DNA of 6,353 nt from Candidatus Muiribacterium halophilum (GCA_023228995.1 JALOAD010000096.1:1-6353); one strand, 5' to 3'. Positions 1 to 6,183 are shown, counted from the stretch's first letter. The notes: a model not told the origin generated them from the sequence alone. Made by a program: numbers and translations.

Positions 1-956
1 TTTTTACACTGAAAAAAAACAGTGATTTTCCTTATAGAGTAATAGTTGATTTTTATAGAAAAGAAGTGTCAGAAGAAAAATTTACATCTCCTGTATTACC
101 AACTGTTGTAATTGATGCAGGGCATGGCGGTAAAGATCCTGGAGCAATTGGAAAAACTGGAACATTAGAAAAAGACATTGTGCTTGATATTGCTTTGAGT
201 CTTGAAAAAGAATTATGGGAATCAGGTAAAGTTAATCCAATTATGACTAGAGAAAAAGATGTTTTTGTTGGTTTAAAAGACAGGGTAAAACTTACAGAAA
301 ATAAAAATGCTGAGTTATTTATTTCTATTCATAATAATGCTGACACTACAGGCAGAGCAAGAGGTTATAGAATATATATTCTTTCTGAAGATGGAAAGGC
401 AGATAAGGCTGAACAGCTTGCAGCAGCAAAGGAAAACGAATCTTTTAGTAATTTTGACGAAATAAAATCAAAAGTATTGGATAAAAATGTTCTTGGAATA
501 CTTTATGATTTAAAATTAAATCAGACTATATCGCAAAGTTCAAAATTTGCTCATGTTATTCTTGAGGGTTTTCGTGAAGATTTTAAAGATATTGATACTC
601 AGGTAAGGAGAGCTCCTTTTCATGTACTTAAATTAGCTGGTATTCCTGGAGTCCTTTTTGAATGTGGGTTTATATCTAATAAGACAGACGAAAGGCTTTT
701 AAAAAATAAATTCTATAGAGAAAAGATTGCAAAGACAATAAAAGAATCTGTTTTAAGGTATCTTGAAGAAAAAAAATTACTTCTTTGTGAAGTAAAGAAT
801 AATTATATTCCTGATTATTATGAGATAAAGCCTGGTGATACTCTTATTAAAATTTCAGAACAGTTTAAAATGGATGTTGATTCGATTAAGAAGATTAACA
901 ACATAAATGAAACTTCTATAATATATGCAGGTAAAAAGCTAAAACTTAAGATTTGA
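1..956 (+). CDS. N-acetylmuramoyl-L-alanine amidase, AmiB/AmiC type (AMIN end - Amidase_3 - LysM), 5' end outside window
   Basis: This is a zinc-dependent periplasmic or extracytoplasmic amidase that cleaves the bond between MurNAc and L-Ala in peptidoglycan, usually during cell separation. The reading frame is open from base 3 to the left edge. The residues before the GTG at 66 (FPYRVIVDFYRKE) look like the last strand of an AMIN domain, so the gene starts upstream and 66 is not its start; no Shine-Dalgarno precedes that GTG. Counting from 66, the Amidase_3 zinc ligands are His20 (DAGHGG), Glu35 (LEKD) and His89 (SIHNNA), and the catalytic Glu is 199 (LFECGF). The family's helical insertion (about 113-160, with LAAAKENES) is present; in E. 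coli AmiB/AmiC this region is autoinhibitory. A LysM peptidoglycan-binding module fills about 252-296. The AMIN-Amidase_3-LysM order matches E. coli AmiB. The TGA at 954-956 overlaps the next ATG by one base. The family call is secure; the exact paralogue name is not. Confidence 0.95.
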   Translation, partial: FTLKKNSDFPYRVIVDFYRKEVSEEKFTSPVLPTVVIDAGHGGKDPGAIGKTGTLEKDIVLDIALSLEKELWESGKVNPIMTREKDVFVGLKDRVKLTENKNAELFISIHNNADTTGRARGYRIYILSEDGKADKAEQLAAAKENESFSNFDEIKSKVLDKNVLGILYDLKLNQTISQSSKFAHVILEGFREDFKDIDTQVRRAPFHVLKLAGIPGVLFECGFISNKTDERLLKNKFYREKIAKTIKESVLRYLEEKKLLLCEVKNNYIPDYYEIKPGDTLIKISEQFKMDVDSIKKINNINETSIIYAGKKLKLKI

Positions 957-2338
957 TGGAAATATTCAATTTTATTTATAAAGAAAAAAAGTATTTAATT
1001 TTTTTTGTAATTTTATTATTTATAATTTTTTTTTATTTATATTGGGCATTTGTATCTGATATTACAATTGATGAGATTTCATACATTTATATGTATAGAG
1101 ATTCTCAACAGCCTTTATTAAGCTATTTAGCTGATTATATTTTGCATGCAGATCATTTTCCATTATGTTTTTCAATTAAATTATTTTTTTTCCAATTATT
1201 TGATAATATTATACCATTAAGAATTTTTTCTATAATCTGTGCAATTTTTATATATTTTCTTATATTTAAAATATTGAAATTTAAAAAATTCAATTTAAGA
1301 GATAGTTTAATTTTTATAATTTTATTTGTATCAAGTCCTCTTATGTTTTATCATACTGTTTATTTTTCTTATTATTATCTTGCATTTTTATTTTTAACTT
1401 TATCATTTTATTATTATTTAGTTAAAGGAAAACAACTAATTTCATTTGTTTTTTTGATTTTTGCCATAGCTTCTCATTATTTTAGCATTTTTTTCCTTGC
1501 TATATTTATAATTAAAAAATTCAAACTAAAAAAAGATTTTATAGTTTATTTATTTCTTGTTTTTATTGTGATTTTTAGTTTTTATAAATTTGATAAAAAT
1601 TTTAATTCTTTAAATTCAGGAGAAGGGAATTTTATTTCAATTCAGGACAATATTAATCCTGAATTAAATCCTGATTTTTCTATGGTAGTAAAAAGCATAG
1701 GTAATTCACTTATATTTCCTGGTATGTATTCGCCATTTACTTTAAAATATTTTAAAAATTATATTGTTTCGTTTATATGTTTATTATGCATGTTGTTTTT
1801 AATTTATAAAAATAAAAATGATATATTTGTATATACTATACCAGCATTTTTATTATGTTTTTTAATTGTAAGTTATTATGTCAAGATAACATATGGTTTA
1901 CTTATATTTGCTCCTGTAAGAATATTTTTTGTATCTGTTTTTGCTATTATTTCAATTTGTTATACTTTTATAAAGTTAAGAAAATTTAAAATAATTAGCT
2001 TATTTATTTTTGTAATGATTTTATTGTTGTATTTAGAAGGTTTTCTTTATATTTATCAGAAAGGGTTTGAAATTCAGCAAACTGCTGAATTTATTAAAAA
2101 TCATAAAATAATATTTACTTCATTTGCTAAAGAATTTGATGGAAAGTTTGATTTTAAAAATATGATTGAATACTATTTAAAAGATAATTATGTTAATAAA
2201 AAAGGAGAGCAATATTTTTTAGTACTTAAACATGGGGATTTTAATATATCAAAAAAAGGTAAAGAGTATAAACTTGTTTACAATTCAAATTTATTTCAGA
2301 TTTATTCCCTATTTCCAAAGAGCAGTCTTTTAAAATGA
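956..2338 (+). CDS. Polytopic GT-C-fold membrane glycosyltransferase (PMT/ArnT/GT39-like)
   Basis: A 460-residue integral membrane protein, probably a transferase using a polyprenyl-phosphate-linked sugar as donor. One membrane segment lies at about 13-32. It is followed by an external loop with the acidic pair Asp39-Glu40 (DITIDEISY) that carries the catalytic Asp in GT-C enzymes. The HADHFPL stretch (64-70) and following helix resemble the HPPL...LRIPS pattern of GT39/ArnT-like proteins. Many Phe/Ile/Leu/Tyr-rich helices run to about residue 370, and the last 90 residues are soluble. I chose the ATG at 956, inside TGATG, over the TTG at 953, because it couples translation to the amidase stop; no independent Shine-Dalgarno is evident. 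The 3' end overlaps the convergent radical SAM gene by 37 bases. The coding sequence is extremely AT-rich (8 of 60 G+C in the 1561 line). Donor and acceptor are unknown. It could instead be a GT-C family lacking a formal name, but a transporter is unlikely given the loop motif. Confidence 0.75.
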   Translation: MEIFNFIYKEKKYLIFFVILLFIIFFYLYWAFVSDITIDEISYIYMYRDSQQPLLSYLADYILHADHFPLCFSIKLFFFQLFDNIIPLRIFSIICAIFIYFLIFKILKFKKFNLRDSLIFIILFVSSPLMFYHTVYFSYYYLAFLFLTLSFYYYLVKGKQLISFVFLIFAIASHYFSIFFLAIFIIKKFKLKKDFIVYLFLVFIVIFSFYKFDKNFNSLNSGEGNFISIQDNINPELNPDFSMVVKSIGNSLIFPGMYSPFTLKYFKNYIVSFICLLCMLFLIYKNKNDIFVYTIPAFLLCFLIVSYYVKITYGLLIFAPVRIFFVSVFAIISICYTFIKLRKFKIISLFIFVMILLLYLEGFLYIYQKGFEIQQTAEFIKNHKIIFTSFAKEFDGKFDFKNMIEYYLKDNYVNKKGEQYFLVLKHGDFNISKKGKEYKLVYNSNLFQIYSLFPKSSLLK

Positions 2339-3537
2339 TTTATATTATTAAAATAAAAAAATATTATTTTCAAAAAATCAAGATTTAAAAATTTAATAAA
2401 TCCAAACAATAAATAAAATAAAATATGACAAAAATCTCTAACCCACCATGGATATTTTGAAAATGTTTTTTTAAATGAAGAGTAATGAAAGAGATTATGA
2501 TTTATACCGAGTTTTTTCCCATAATAACTATCTTCATAAGGAACAAAATTATGTAATTGTATAAGAAAAGGTCGAGTTTTTACAATCATAAAAAAAGTTT
2601 TCCATAAATCTTTTATTGTTTCGTCTGGGAATCCTAACATTGTTAAAAAAATAAAAGGTATTTTATGTTTTTTTAAAAGCTTTGCTGTTTTAAAAATATT
2701 TTGTAAATAATTTTTTCCTTTTCCAGATTGAGTAAGAATTTTTTGAGAACCGCTTTCAGCTCCAATTCGCAAAAAACAGCATCCGCTTTTTTTCAAAAGT
2801 ATTATTAATTCTTCATCTAAGGAATCTGCTCTAGCATGAGTATTCCATTTAATATTTAATTCATTATTTATTATGTTATTAATTAAATCAATTGCAAATT
2901 CTTTATCTCTAAAAAAATTATCATCATCAAATACAATGTAATTAAATCCTTTTTCTTTTAATGCTTTCAATTCATATATTATTGTTTTGATATTGCGATT
3001 TTTAATTGGAGCTCTAGGACCTTTTCTTATATTGCCAGAGCAGAATTTACATTTTCCAGGGCATCCTATACCAGATATTGTATATTTCCAGGTTGCTTTT
3101 TTCAAAAATGGCATTGGATATAAAAAAGAGTAATTAGAAGAATGAGATATTTTGGGTGTGAAATTTTTAAAATAATTTATATGTTTTTTAATATTAAATA
3201 TTTTTTTAAGTGATTTTTCATCAAAAGCTGATATATGATATTTAAAAATATAGTGATCAGGTTTATAATTCCCTGTTGATAATAATATTTGTTTTTTAAA
3301 ATCAATATTATTTATGAATTTATACAATTCTTTTATGTTATAGGAGTAACTTTCTATAATAATATGCGTGAAATCTGAAAGAATTAAATTATTTATATCT
3401 TTTAAAAACATATCTTTTAATATACATTGAATTTTATTTTTTTTAAAAATATATAAAAAAAAATCAAGATTAAATGGAGGAACTGCATTTCTTCTTATTT
3501 TTAAAGTATTAAATCTTAATAATAAAATGTTCACCAT
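2302..3537 (-). CDS. Radical SAM protein with BchE-like (B12-binding-type) N-terminal domain
   Basis: A 411-residue radical SAM enzyme. The [4Fe-4S] cluster cysteines are Cys159, Cys163 and Cys166 (CPGKCKFC). Further family landmarks are FDDDNFF (203-209), HARAD (234-238), GAESGSQKIL (259-268) and LGFPDET (301-307). Residues 1 to about 115 follow the plan of B12-binding domains in BchE/hopanoid-type enzymes: a first strand (ILLLRF), a PPFNLDFFLYIF helix, a second strand, and a final segment where those proteins carry GEGE (here AFDEKSL). The cobalamin DxHxxG signature is not visible, so B12 use is doubtful. The C-terminal part (about 366-395) is hydrophobic and may touch the membrane. The ATG at 3537 is the first start after an in-frame stop at 3556-3558, with a weak AAAGG upstream. 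The gene lies opposite to its glycosyltransferase neighbours; such proteins often occur in surface-glycan or lipid clusters. Substrate unknown: methylation, rearrangement or thiol chemistry are all possible. Confidence 0.85.
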   Translation of the reverse strand: MVNILLLRFNTLKIRRNAVPPFNLDFFLYIFKKNKIQCILKDMFLKDINNLILSDFTHIIIESYSYNIKELYKFINNIDFKKQILLSTGNYKPDHYIFKYHISAFDEKSLKKIFNIKKHINYFKNFTPKISHSSNYSFLYPMPFLKKATWKYTISGIGCPGKCKFCSGNIRKGPRAPIKNRNIKTIIYELKALKEKGFNYIVFDDDNFFRDKEFAIDLINNIINNELNIKWNTHARADSLDEELIILLKKSGCCFLRIGAESGSQKILTQSGKGKNYLQNIFKTAKLLKKHKIPFIFLTMLGFPDETIKDLWKTFFMIVKTRPFLIQLHNFVPYEDSYYGKKLGINHNLFHYSSFKKTFSKYPWWVRDFCHILFYLLFGFIKFLNLDFLKIIFFYFNNINHFKRLLFGNRE

Positions 3538-3565
3538 TGAATTAAAACCTTTTTTTTATTAGAAT
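3537..3565 (+). promoter_or_regulatory. Candidate sigma-70-like promoter for the two GT2 genes
   Basis: TTGAAT at 3537-3542 (4 of 6 to TTGACA) and TAGAAT at 3560-3565 (5 of 6 to TATAAT) are separated by exactly 17 bases. Transcription would start near 3572, leaving a leader of about 28 bases that includes the AGAGG ribosome site at 3586-3590. The -35 box touches the start codon of the radical SAM gene on the other strand. In so AT-rich a sequence, chance matches are common. Confidence 0.45.
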
Positions 3566-3577
3566 GAAAACAATACG

Positions 3578-3606
3578 ATTATAACAGAGGTAACTTTAAA
3601 TGAAAA
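3578..3606 (-). promoter_or_regulatory. Candidate extended -10 promoter for the radical SAM gene
   Basis: Read on the minus strand, TTTTCA (3606-3601, 4 of 6) precedes a perfect TATAAT (3583-3578) by 17 bases. A TG one base upstream of the -10 gives the extended form TGTTATAAT (3586-3578). Transcription would start near 3571, giving a leader of about 34 bases before the ATG at 3537. The -35 box lies inside the first codons of the divergent GT2 gene. Confidence 0.5.
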
Positions 3607-4472
3607 GATTAGCAGTTATTGTTCCTTGTTTTAATGAACAAGCTAATATTTCATATTCAGCAAAAAAACTAATACATATTCTTGATAATATGATAACAAA
3701 AAAGATGATTAGTAATGACAGTTTTGTGTTGTATGTAGATGATGGTTCTTCTGATAATACATGGGATTATATAAAAAAGATATCAAAATTATATTATTCA
3801 AGAATTAAAGCAATTAGACTTTTCTGTAATCTAGGGCATCAAACAGCTCTTGCCTGTGGTATGTTTAATTCTGAATTTGATGTTTGTATTACTCTTGATG
3901 CGGATTTACAAGATGATATAAACAAAATAGAAGAAATGATGAAATTATATTATAAAGGATATGATGTTGTTCTTGGTGTAAAACTTAATAACTATAACGA
4001 TTCTTTTGTTATGGGACAGATTTATAAAATTTTTAATTTTATGATTTCAATTTTTAACCATAATATTGTGCAACATCATGCTGATTTTAGACTATGCTCC
4101 AAAAGATCTATAATGTGGTTAAAAAATAATATTAATCCTTCTAATCTTTTTTTAAGAGGTAAAATAGTAAATGCACCATTTAAAATTTCTCAAGTTAAAT
4201 ATAATATAAAAAAAAGAAAATATGGTTTACCAAAATATAATTTAATTAAAAGTATTTTACTTGCAAAATCTGGTTTAATACAGGCTGGAGAAAATTTTTT
4301 TATAAATTTTTATTTAATGCTTATATTATATAAATTAATTATATCTTCCAAAAAGAACATTTTAATAAGATTTTTGGAATTTATTTTTTATTTAACTAGT
4401 TTTAGATTTTTATACTTGTATAAAAGAAAAAACTGTAATTTAATAAATTCTTATATTAAAGAATCTATATGA
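3600..4472 (+). CDS. Family 2 glycosyltransferase, DPM1/GtrB-type polyprenyl-phosphate sugar synthase
   Basis: A 290-residue GT-A-fold enzyme that probably moves a sugar from a nucleotide donor to undecaprenyl phosphate on the cytoplasmic face of the membrane. Visible landmarks are PCFNE (9-13), VDDGSSDNTW (46-55), NLGHQTALACG (77-87), the metal-binding LDADLQDD (99-106), HADFRL (160-165) and RKYGLPKY (206-213). The last corresponds to the RxxGxSKY segment of dolichol-phosphate mannose synthases and GtrB, with Pro in place of Ser. Residues about 232-274 hold two hydrophobic stretches that could form a short membrane hairpin, as in GtrB/ArnC relatives. AGAGG at 3586-3590 lies nine bases before the ATG, and the protein begins directly with the first Rossmann strand, so the start is well supported. 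It overlaps the next GT2 by four bases (ATGA). Which sugar it uses cannot be read from the sequence. Confidence 0.85.
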   Translation: MKRLAVIVPCFNEQANISYSAKKLIHILDNMITKKMISNDSFVLYVDDGSSDNTWDYIKKISKLYYSRIKAIRLFCNLGHQTALACGMFNSEFDVCITLDADLQDDINKIEEMMKLYYKGYDVVLGVKLNNYNDSFVMGQIYKIFNFMISIFNHNIVQHHADFRLCSKRSIMWLKNNINPSNLFLRGKIVNAPFKISQVKYNIKKRKYGLPKYNLIKSILLAKSGLIQAGENFFINFYLMLILYKLIISSKKNILIRFLEFIFYLTSFRFLYLYKRKNCNLINSYIKESI

Positions 4473-5164
4473 ATGTATTTTTAATTCCAGTATTTAATGA
4501 AATAGATTTTTTATCAAAAGTTATTTTATCAATTGACAAAATAAGTGATAAAAATTCCATAAAGATATTTGTAGACGATGGGTCTTTAGATGGTAGTTTT
4601 GAATATCTACAAAGTCTTCATCGAAAAGATTTTCATATTTTAAAGAATAATAAAAATTATGGAATGGGTAAAGCTTTAAAAAAAGGTTTTGATTATATTT
4701 TAAAAAACAATTCTATAAAGGATGATTGTAAAATAATTACTGTTGATGGTGATGATCAACATGATGTATCTGATTTAAATGATTATTTAAAATTTTTTGA
4801 TAAAAAAAATCTTGATGTTATGATTATGAGAAGAAAGTTTGATAAATATCCATTTTATAAAAAAACTGGAAATTTTTTGTTAAGTAAAATAACATCTTTT
4901 ATAACTGGATATAAATTTTATGATGTTGAATCAGGATTTAGAATATTTCATAAAAAAGATCTTGGTTTACTTATTAAATATTATCGTGGTTATAGATATT
5001 CATGTGCACAGGAAATTGCTGTAATATTTGCCATGTCTTCTAAGAAAATAAATAACAATGTTTTTTGTGATATAAAACATTATAGATCAAATACTTCTTA
5101 TTTTGATTTTATTATTAATATTGCAGTTGCAATTATAACTTATTATAGAATGAAAAAATTTTAA
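4469..5164 (+). CDS. Second family 2 glycosyltransferase (DPM-like GT-A fold)
   Basis: A 231-residue GT2 enzyme with PVFNE (7-11), VDDGSLDGS (35-43), NYGMGKALKKGF (63-74), the metal-binding VDGDDQHD (92-99) and YDVESGFRIF (151-160). The last matches the D.xSGFR.F segment of DPM-like GT2 proteins. A conserved-looking acidic site follows in SCAQEIA (178-184). There is no strong transmembrane hairpin, only a hydrophobic stretch at about 213-226, so it is likely cytosolic or membrane-associated. Its ATG overlaps the upstream stop as ATGA with no good ribosome site of its own, implying translational coupling and matched amounts of the two GT2 proteins. At 231 residues it is close to a minimal catalytic domain and looks complete. 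It could add a further sugar to the same lipid carrier, or use a different carrier or protein acceptor; the sequence does not decide. Confidence 0.82.
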   Translation: MNVFLIPVFNEIDFLSKVILSIDKISDKNSIKIFVDDGSLDGSFEYLQSLHRKDFHILKNNKNYGMGKALKKGFDYILKNNSIKDDCKIITVDGDDQHDVSDLNDYLKFFDKKNLDVMIMRRKFDKYPFYKKTGNFLLSKITSFITGYKFYDVESGFRIFHKKDLGLLIKYYRGYRYSCAQEIAVIFAMSSKKINNNVFCDIKHYRSNTSYFDFIINIAVAIITYYRMKKF

Positions 5165-5173
5165 AAAAATCTT

Positions 5174-5203
5174 TTCACAAAATAATCAAAAATTTAGTAT
5201 AAT
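5174..5203 (+). promoter_or_regulatory. Promoter candidate for the DJ-1/PfpI gene
   Basis: TTCACA at 5174-5179 (5 of 6 to TTGACA) and a perfect TATAAT at 5198-5203 are 18 bases apart. Transcription would begin near 5210 with a leader of about 67 bases. A second TATAAT at 5233-5238 has no acceptable -35. The 112-base gap between the GT2 pair and this gene, together with this promoter, suggests the gene is a separate transcription unit. Confidence 0.6.
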
Positions 5204-5276
5204 TATTCAGAGGATGCAATTATTTTTTTAGTTATAATAATTGAATTTCTAGATTTTAACAATAGAGGGTTTTATT

Positions 5277-5810
5277 ATGAAAAAAATTTATATTTTGTTT
5301 GCTAATAAACTTTTTAGAGATGAAGAATTAAAAATTCCACTAGATTTTTTTAAAAAAAAGGGAATAGATCTTATAAAAGTATCTGATAAAAAAGAAAAAG
5401 CAACAGGGAAGTTAGGAATGGAAATATTTCCTGATATTACTTACAATGAAATAATAGAAAATGAAGCAATTGGAATAATACTTGTTGGCGGACCTGGAAC
5501 TAAAGTTTTTTTTGAAAATACTGTTATACATGATATATTGCATAAATTTAATAATAAGAAAAAAATAATCGCTTCAATTTGTATTTCTCCAGTAATTTTA
5601 GCAAAAGCTGGAATTTTAAAAGGCAAAAAAGCAACAGTATGGATTGATGGAAAAGAAGAATTAATAAAAAATGGGGCAATTTATATAAATCAAGATGTTG
5701 TAGTTGATAATAATATAATTACAGCAAACGGACCAAAAGTAGCTTTGCAATTTGCAGAAACAGTGTATGAAAGTATAAAGTCAATTATTTCTCTTTCATA
5801 TCATCAATAG
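5277..5810 (+). CDS. DJ-1/PfpI (YajL-like) family protein
   Basis: A 177-residue cytosolic protein of the class I glutamine amidotransferase-like fold, DJ-1/PfpI branch. Members have been described as redox-responsive proteins, glyoxalase or deglycase enzymes, and peptidases; the activity here cannot be told. The nucleophile cysteine is Cys102 in SICISP, matching DJ-1 Cys106. Glu17 in DEELKIP matches DJ-1 Glu18, which tunes that cysteine. GGPGT at 71-75 forms the usual glycine-rich turn. At the place of DJ-1 His126 this protein has Trp122 (ATVWIDG), so a Cys-His pair of that kind is missing, as in several bacterial members. The start is supported by AGAGGG at 5264-5269, seven bases before the ATG. 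The last 26 bases overlap the convergent STAS gene. Its G+C content resembles the amidase more than the glycosyltransferases. Confidence 0.88.
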   Translation: MKKIYILFANKLFRDEELKIPLDFFKKKGIDLIKVSDKKEKATGKLGMEIFPDITYNEIIENEAIGIILVGGPGTKVFFENTVIHDILHKFNNKKKIIASICISPVILAKAGILKGKKATVWIDGKEELIKNGAIYINQDVVVDNNIITANGPKVALQFAETVYESIKSIISLSYHQ

Positions 5811-6129
5811 CATCTTTTACATTGTATTTAATACTGAAATAATTATCAAAAGTTGTAATTTTAAAAATCTTTTTAACAAAATGTGATAATGATGCAAATG
5901 TAAGTCTTCCGCCATTTTTAGTCACTTTTTGATATAATTTAGAAAAAACTCCAAGAGTTGAAGAGCCTAAATATTGTATTTTTGAAGCATCTATAATGAT
6001 TTTTTTAGCTCTTTTAATTTCAATAAGATCATCAAAAAAATCTCTAATTTCAATTTCATCTTCTTTTTCAATTTCACCTTCGATTTTAATAATAATAATG
6101 TCATCTATTTTTTCAGTATTGATTTTCAT
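5785..6129 (-). CDS. STAS-domain protein, anti-sigma factor antagonist-like (RsbV/SpoIIAA type)
   Basis: A 114-residue single-domain STAS protein, close in length to B. subtilis RsbV and SpoIIAA. In those systems the unphosphorylated protein binds a serine kinase/anti-sigma factor and frees the sigma factor or another partner. The layout fits: strand IIIIKIEGEIE (11-21), helix at about 24-40, strand KIIIDAS (43-49), the switch segment YLGSSTLG (53-60), then NGGRLTFASLS (72-82). Ser56 aligns with the phosphorylated serine of RsbV (DSTG) and SpoIIAA (DSSG). The neighbouring Asp is Gly55 here and the Gly is Thr58, so phosphorylation is plausible but not certain. GAGGA six to seven bases before the ATG supports the start. 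No kinase or phosphatase partner lies next to it in the window. It could also belong to a chemotaxis, surface-signalling or lipid-transport circuit; STAS domains are versatile. Confidence 0.85.
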   Translation of the reverse strand: MKINTEKIDDIIIIKIEGEIEKEDEIEIRDFFDDLIEIKRAKKIIIDASKIQYLGSSTLGVFSKLYQKVTKNGGRLTFASLSHFVKKIFKITTFDNYFSIKYNVKDAIDDMKEK

Positions 6130-6147
6130 TTAATTTCCTCGTATTAT
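6119..6147 (+). promoter_or_regulatory. Candidate promoter for the D-threonine aldolase-like gene
   Basis: TTGATT at 6119-6124 (4 of 6) and TATTAT at 6142-6147 (5 of 6) are 17 bases apart. The start would be near 6154, with a leader of about 31 bases that contains the strong ribosome site. The -35 box overlaps the first codons of the STAS gene on the other strand. A perfect TATAAT at 6155-6160 on this strand lacks a -35. Confidence 0.4.
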
Positions 6148-6152
6148 GTTAA

Positions 6153-6160
6153 ATTATAAT
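6153..6160. promoter_or_regulatory. Palindromic ATTATAAT offering a -10 box on both strands between divergent genes
   Basis: ATTATAAT is its own reverse complement and so gives TATAAT on plus (6155-6160) and on minus (6158-6153). It is the best -10 visible for the STAS gene, placing that transcript's start near 6146. No recognisable -35 was found at the right distance on the minus strand (acctcc at 17 bases), so the assignment is weak. Confidence 0.25.
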
Positions 6161-6174
6161 GTTTTATTTTTATT

Positions 6175-6183
6175 AGGAGGTGA
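6175..6183 (+). promoter_or_regulatory. Near-ideal Shine-Dalgarno site for the gene at 6185
   Basis: AGGAGGTGA is nine consecutive bases complementary to the usual 3' end of bacterial 16S rRNA. The AGGAGG core ends four bases before the ATG at 6185. It fixes the start of the right-edge gene and is much stronger than any other ribosome site in the window. Confidence 0.85.

Noticed and set aside
7-24. CACTG/CAGTG inverted repeat with an eight-A loop
   Set aside because: It lies in the coding part of the amidase, has only five pairs and no U-run after it.
66-68. GTG as the start of the amidase gene
   Set aside because: The frame is open to the left edge with AMIN-like residues, and there is no ribosome site before the GTG.
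953-955. TTG as the start of the GT-C gene
   Set aside because: The ATG directly after it sits in a TGATG coupling junction and is the likelier start.
2317-2330. AAAGA-GCAG-TCTTT hairpin in the convergent overlap
   Set aside because: Five weak pairs, and no adequate U-run on either strand; not a credible terminator.
2350-2370. AAAATAA/TTATTTT inverted repeat
   Set aside because: All A-T, inside radical SAM coding sequence, and expected by chance at this composition.
3580-3585. TATAAC as a plus-strand -10 for the first GT2
   Set aside because: Transcription would start at about 3592, after the AGAGG ribosome site, leaving it out of the mRNA.
5199-5229. ATAATT/AATTAT hairpin followed by a run of T after the GT2 pair
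   Set aside because: A six-pair all-AT stem with a 13-base loop is too weak for a terminator, and it overlaps the better promoter candidate.
5441-5626. 61-codon minus-strand open frame
   Set aside because: It lies wholly inside the DJ-1 gene, has no recognisable family and no ribosome site, so it is a shadow frame.
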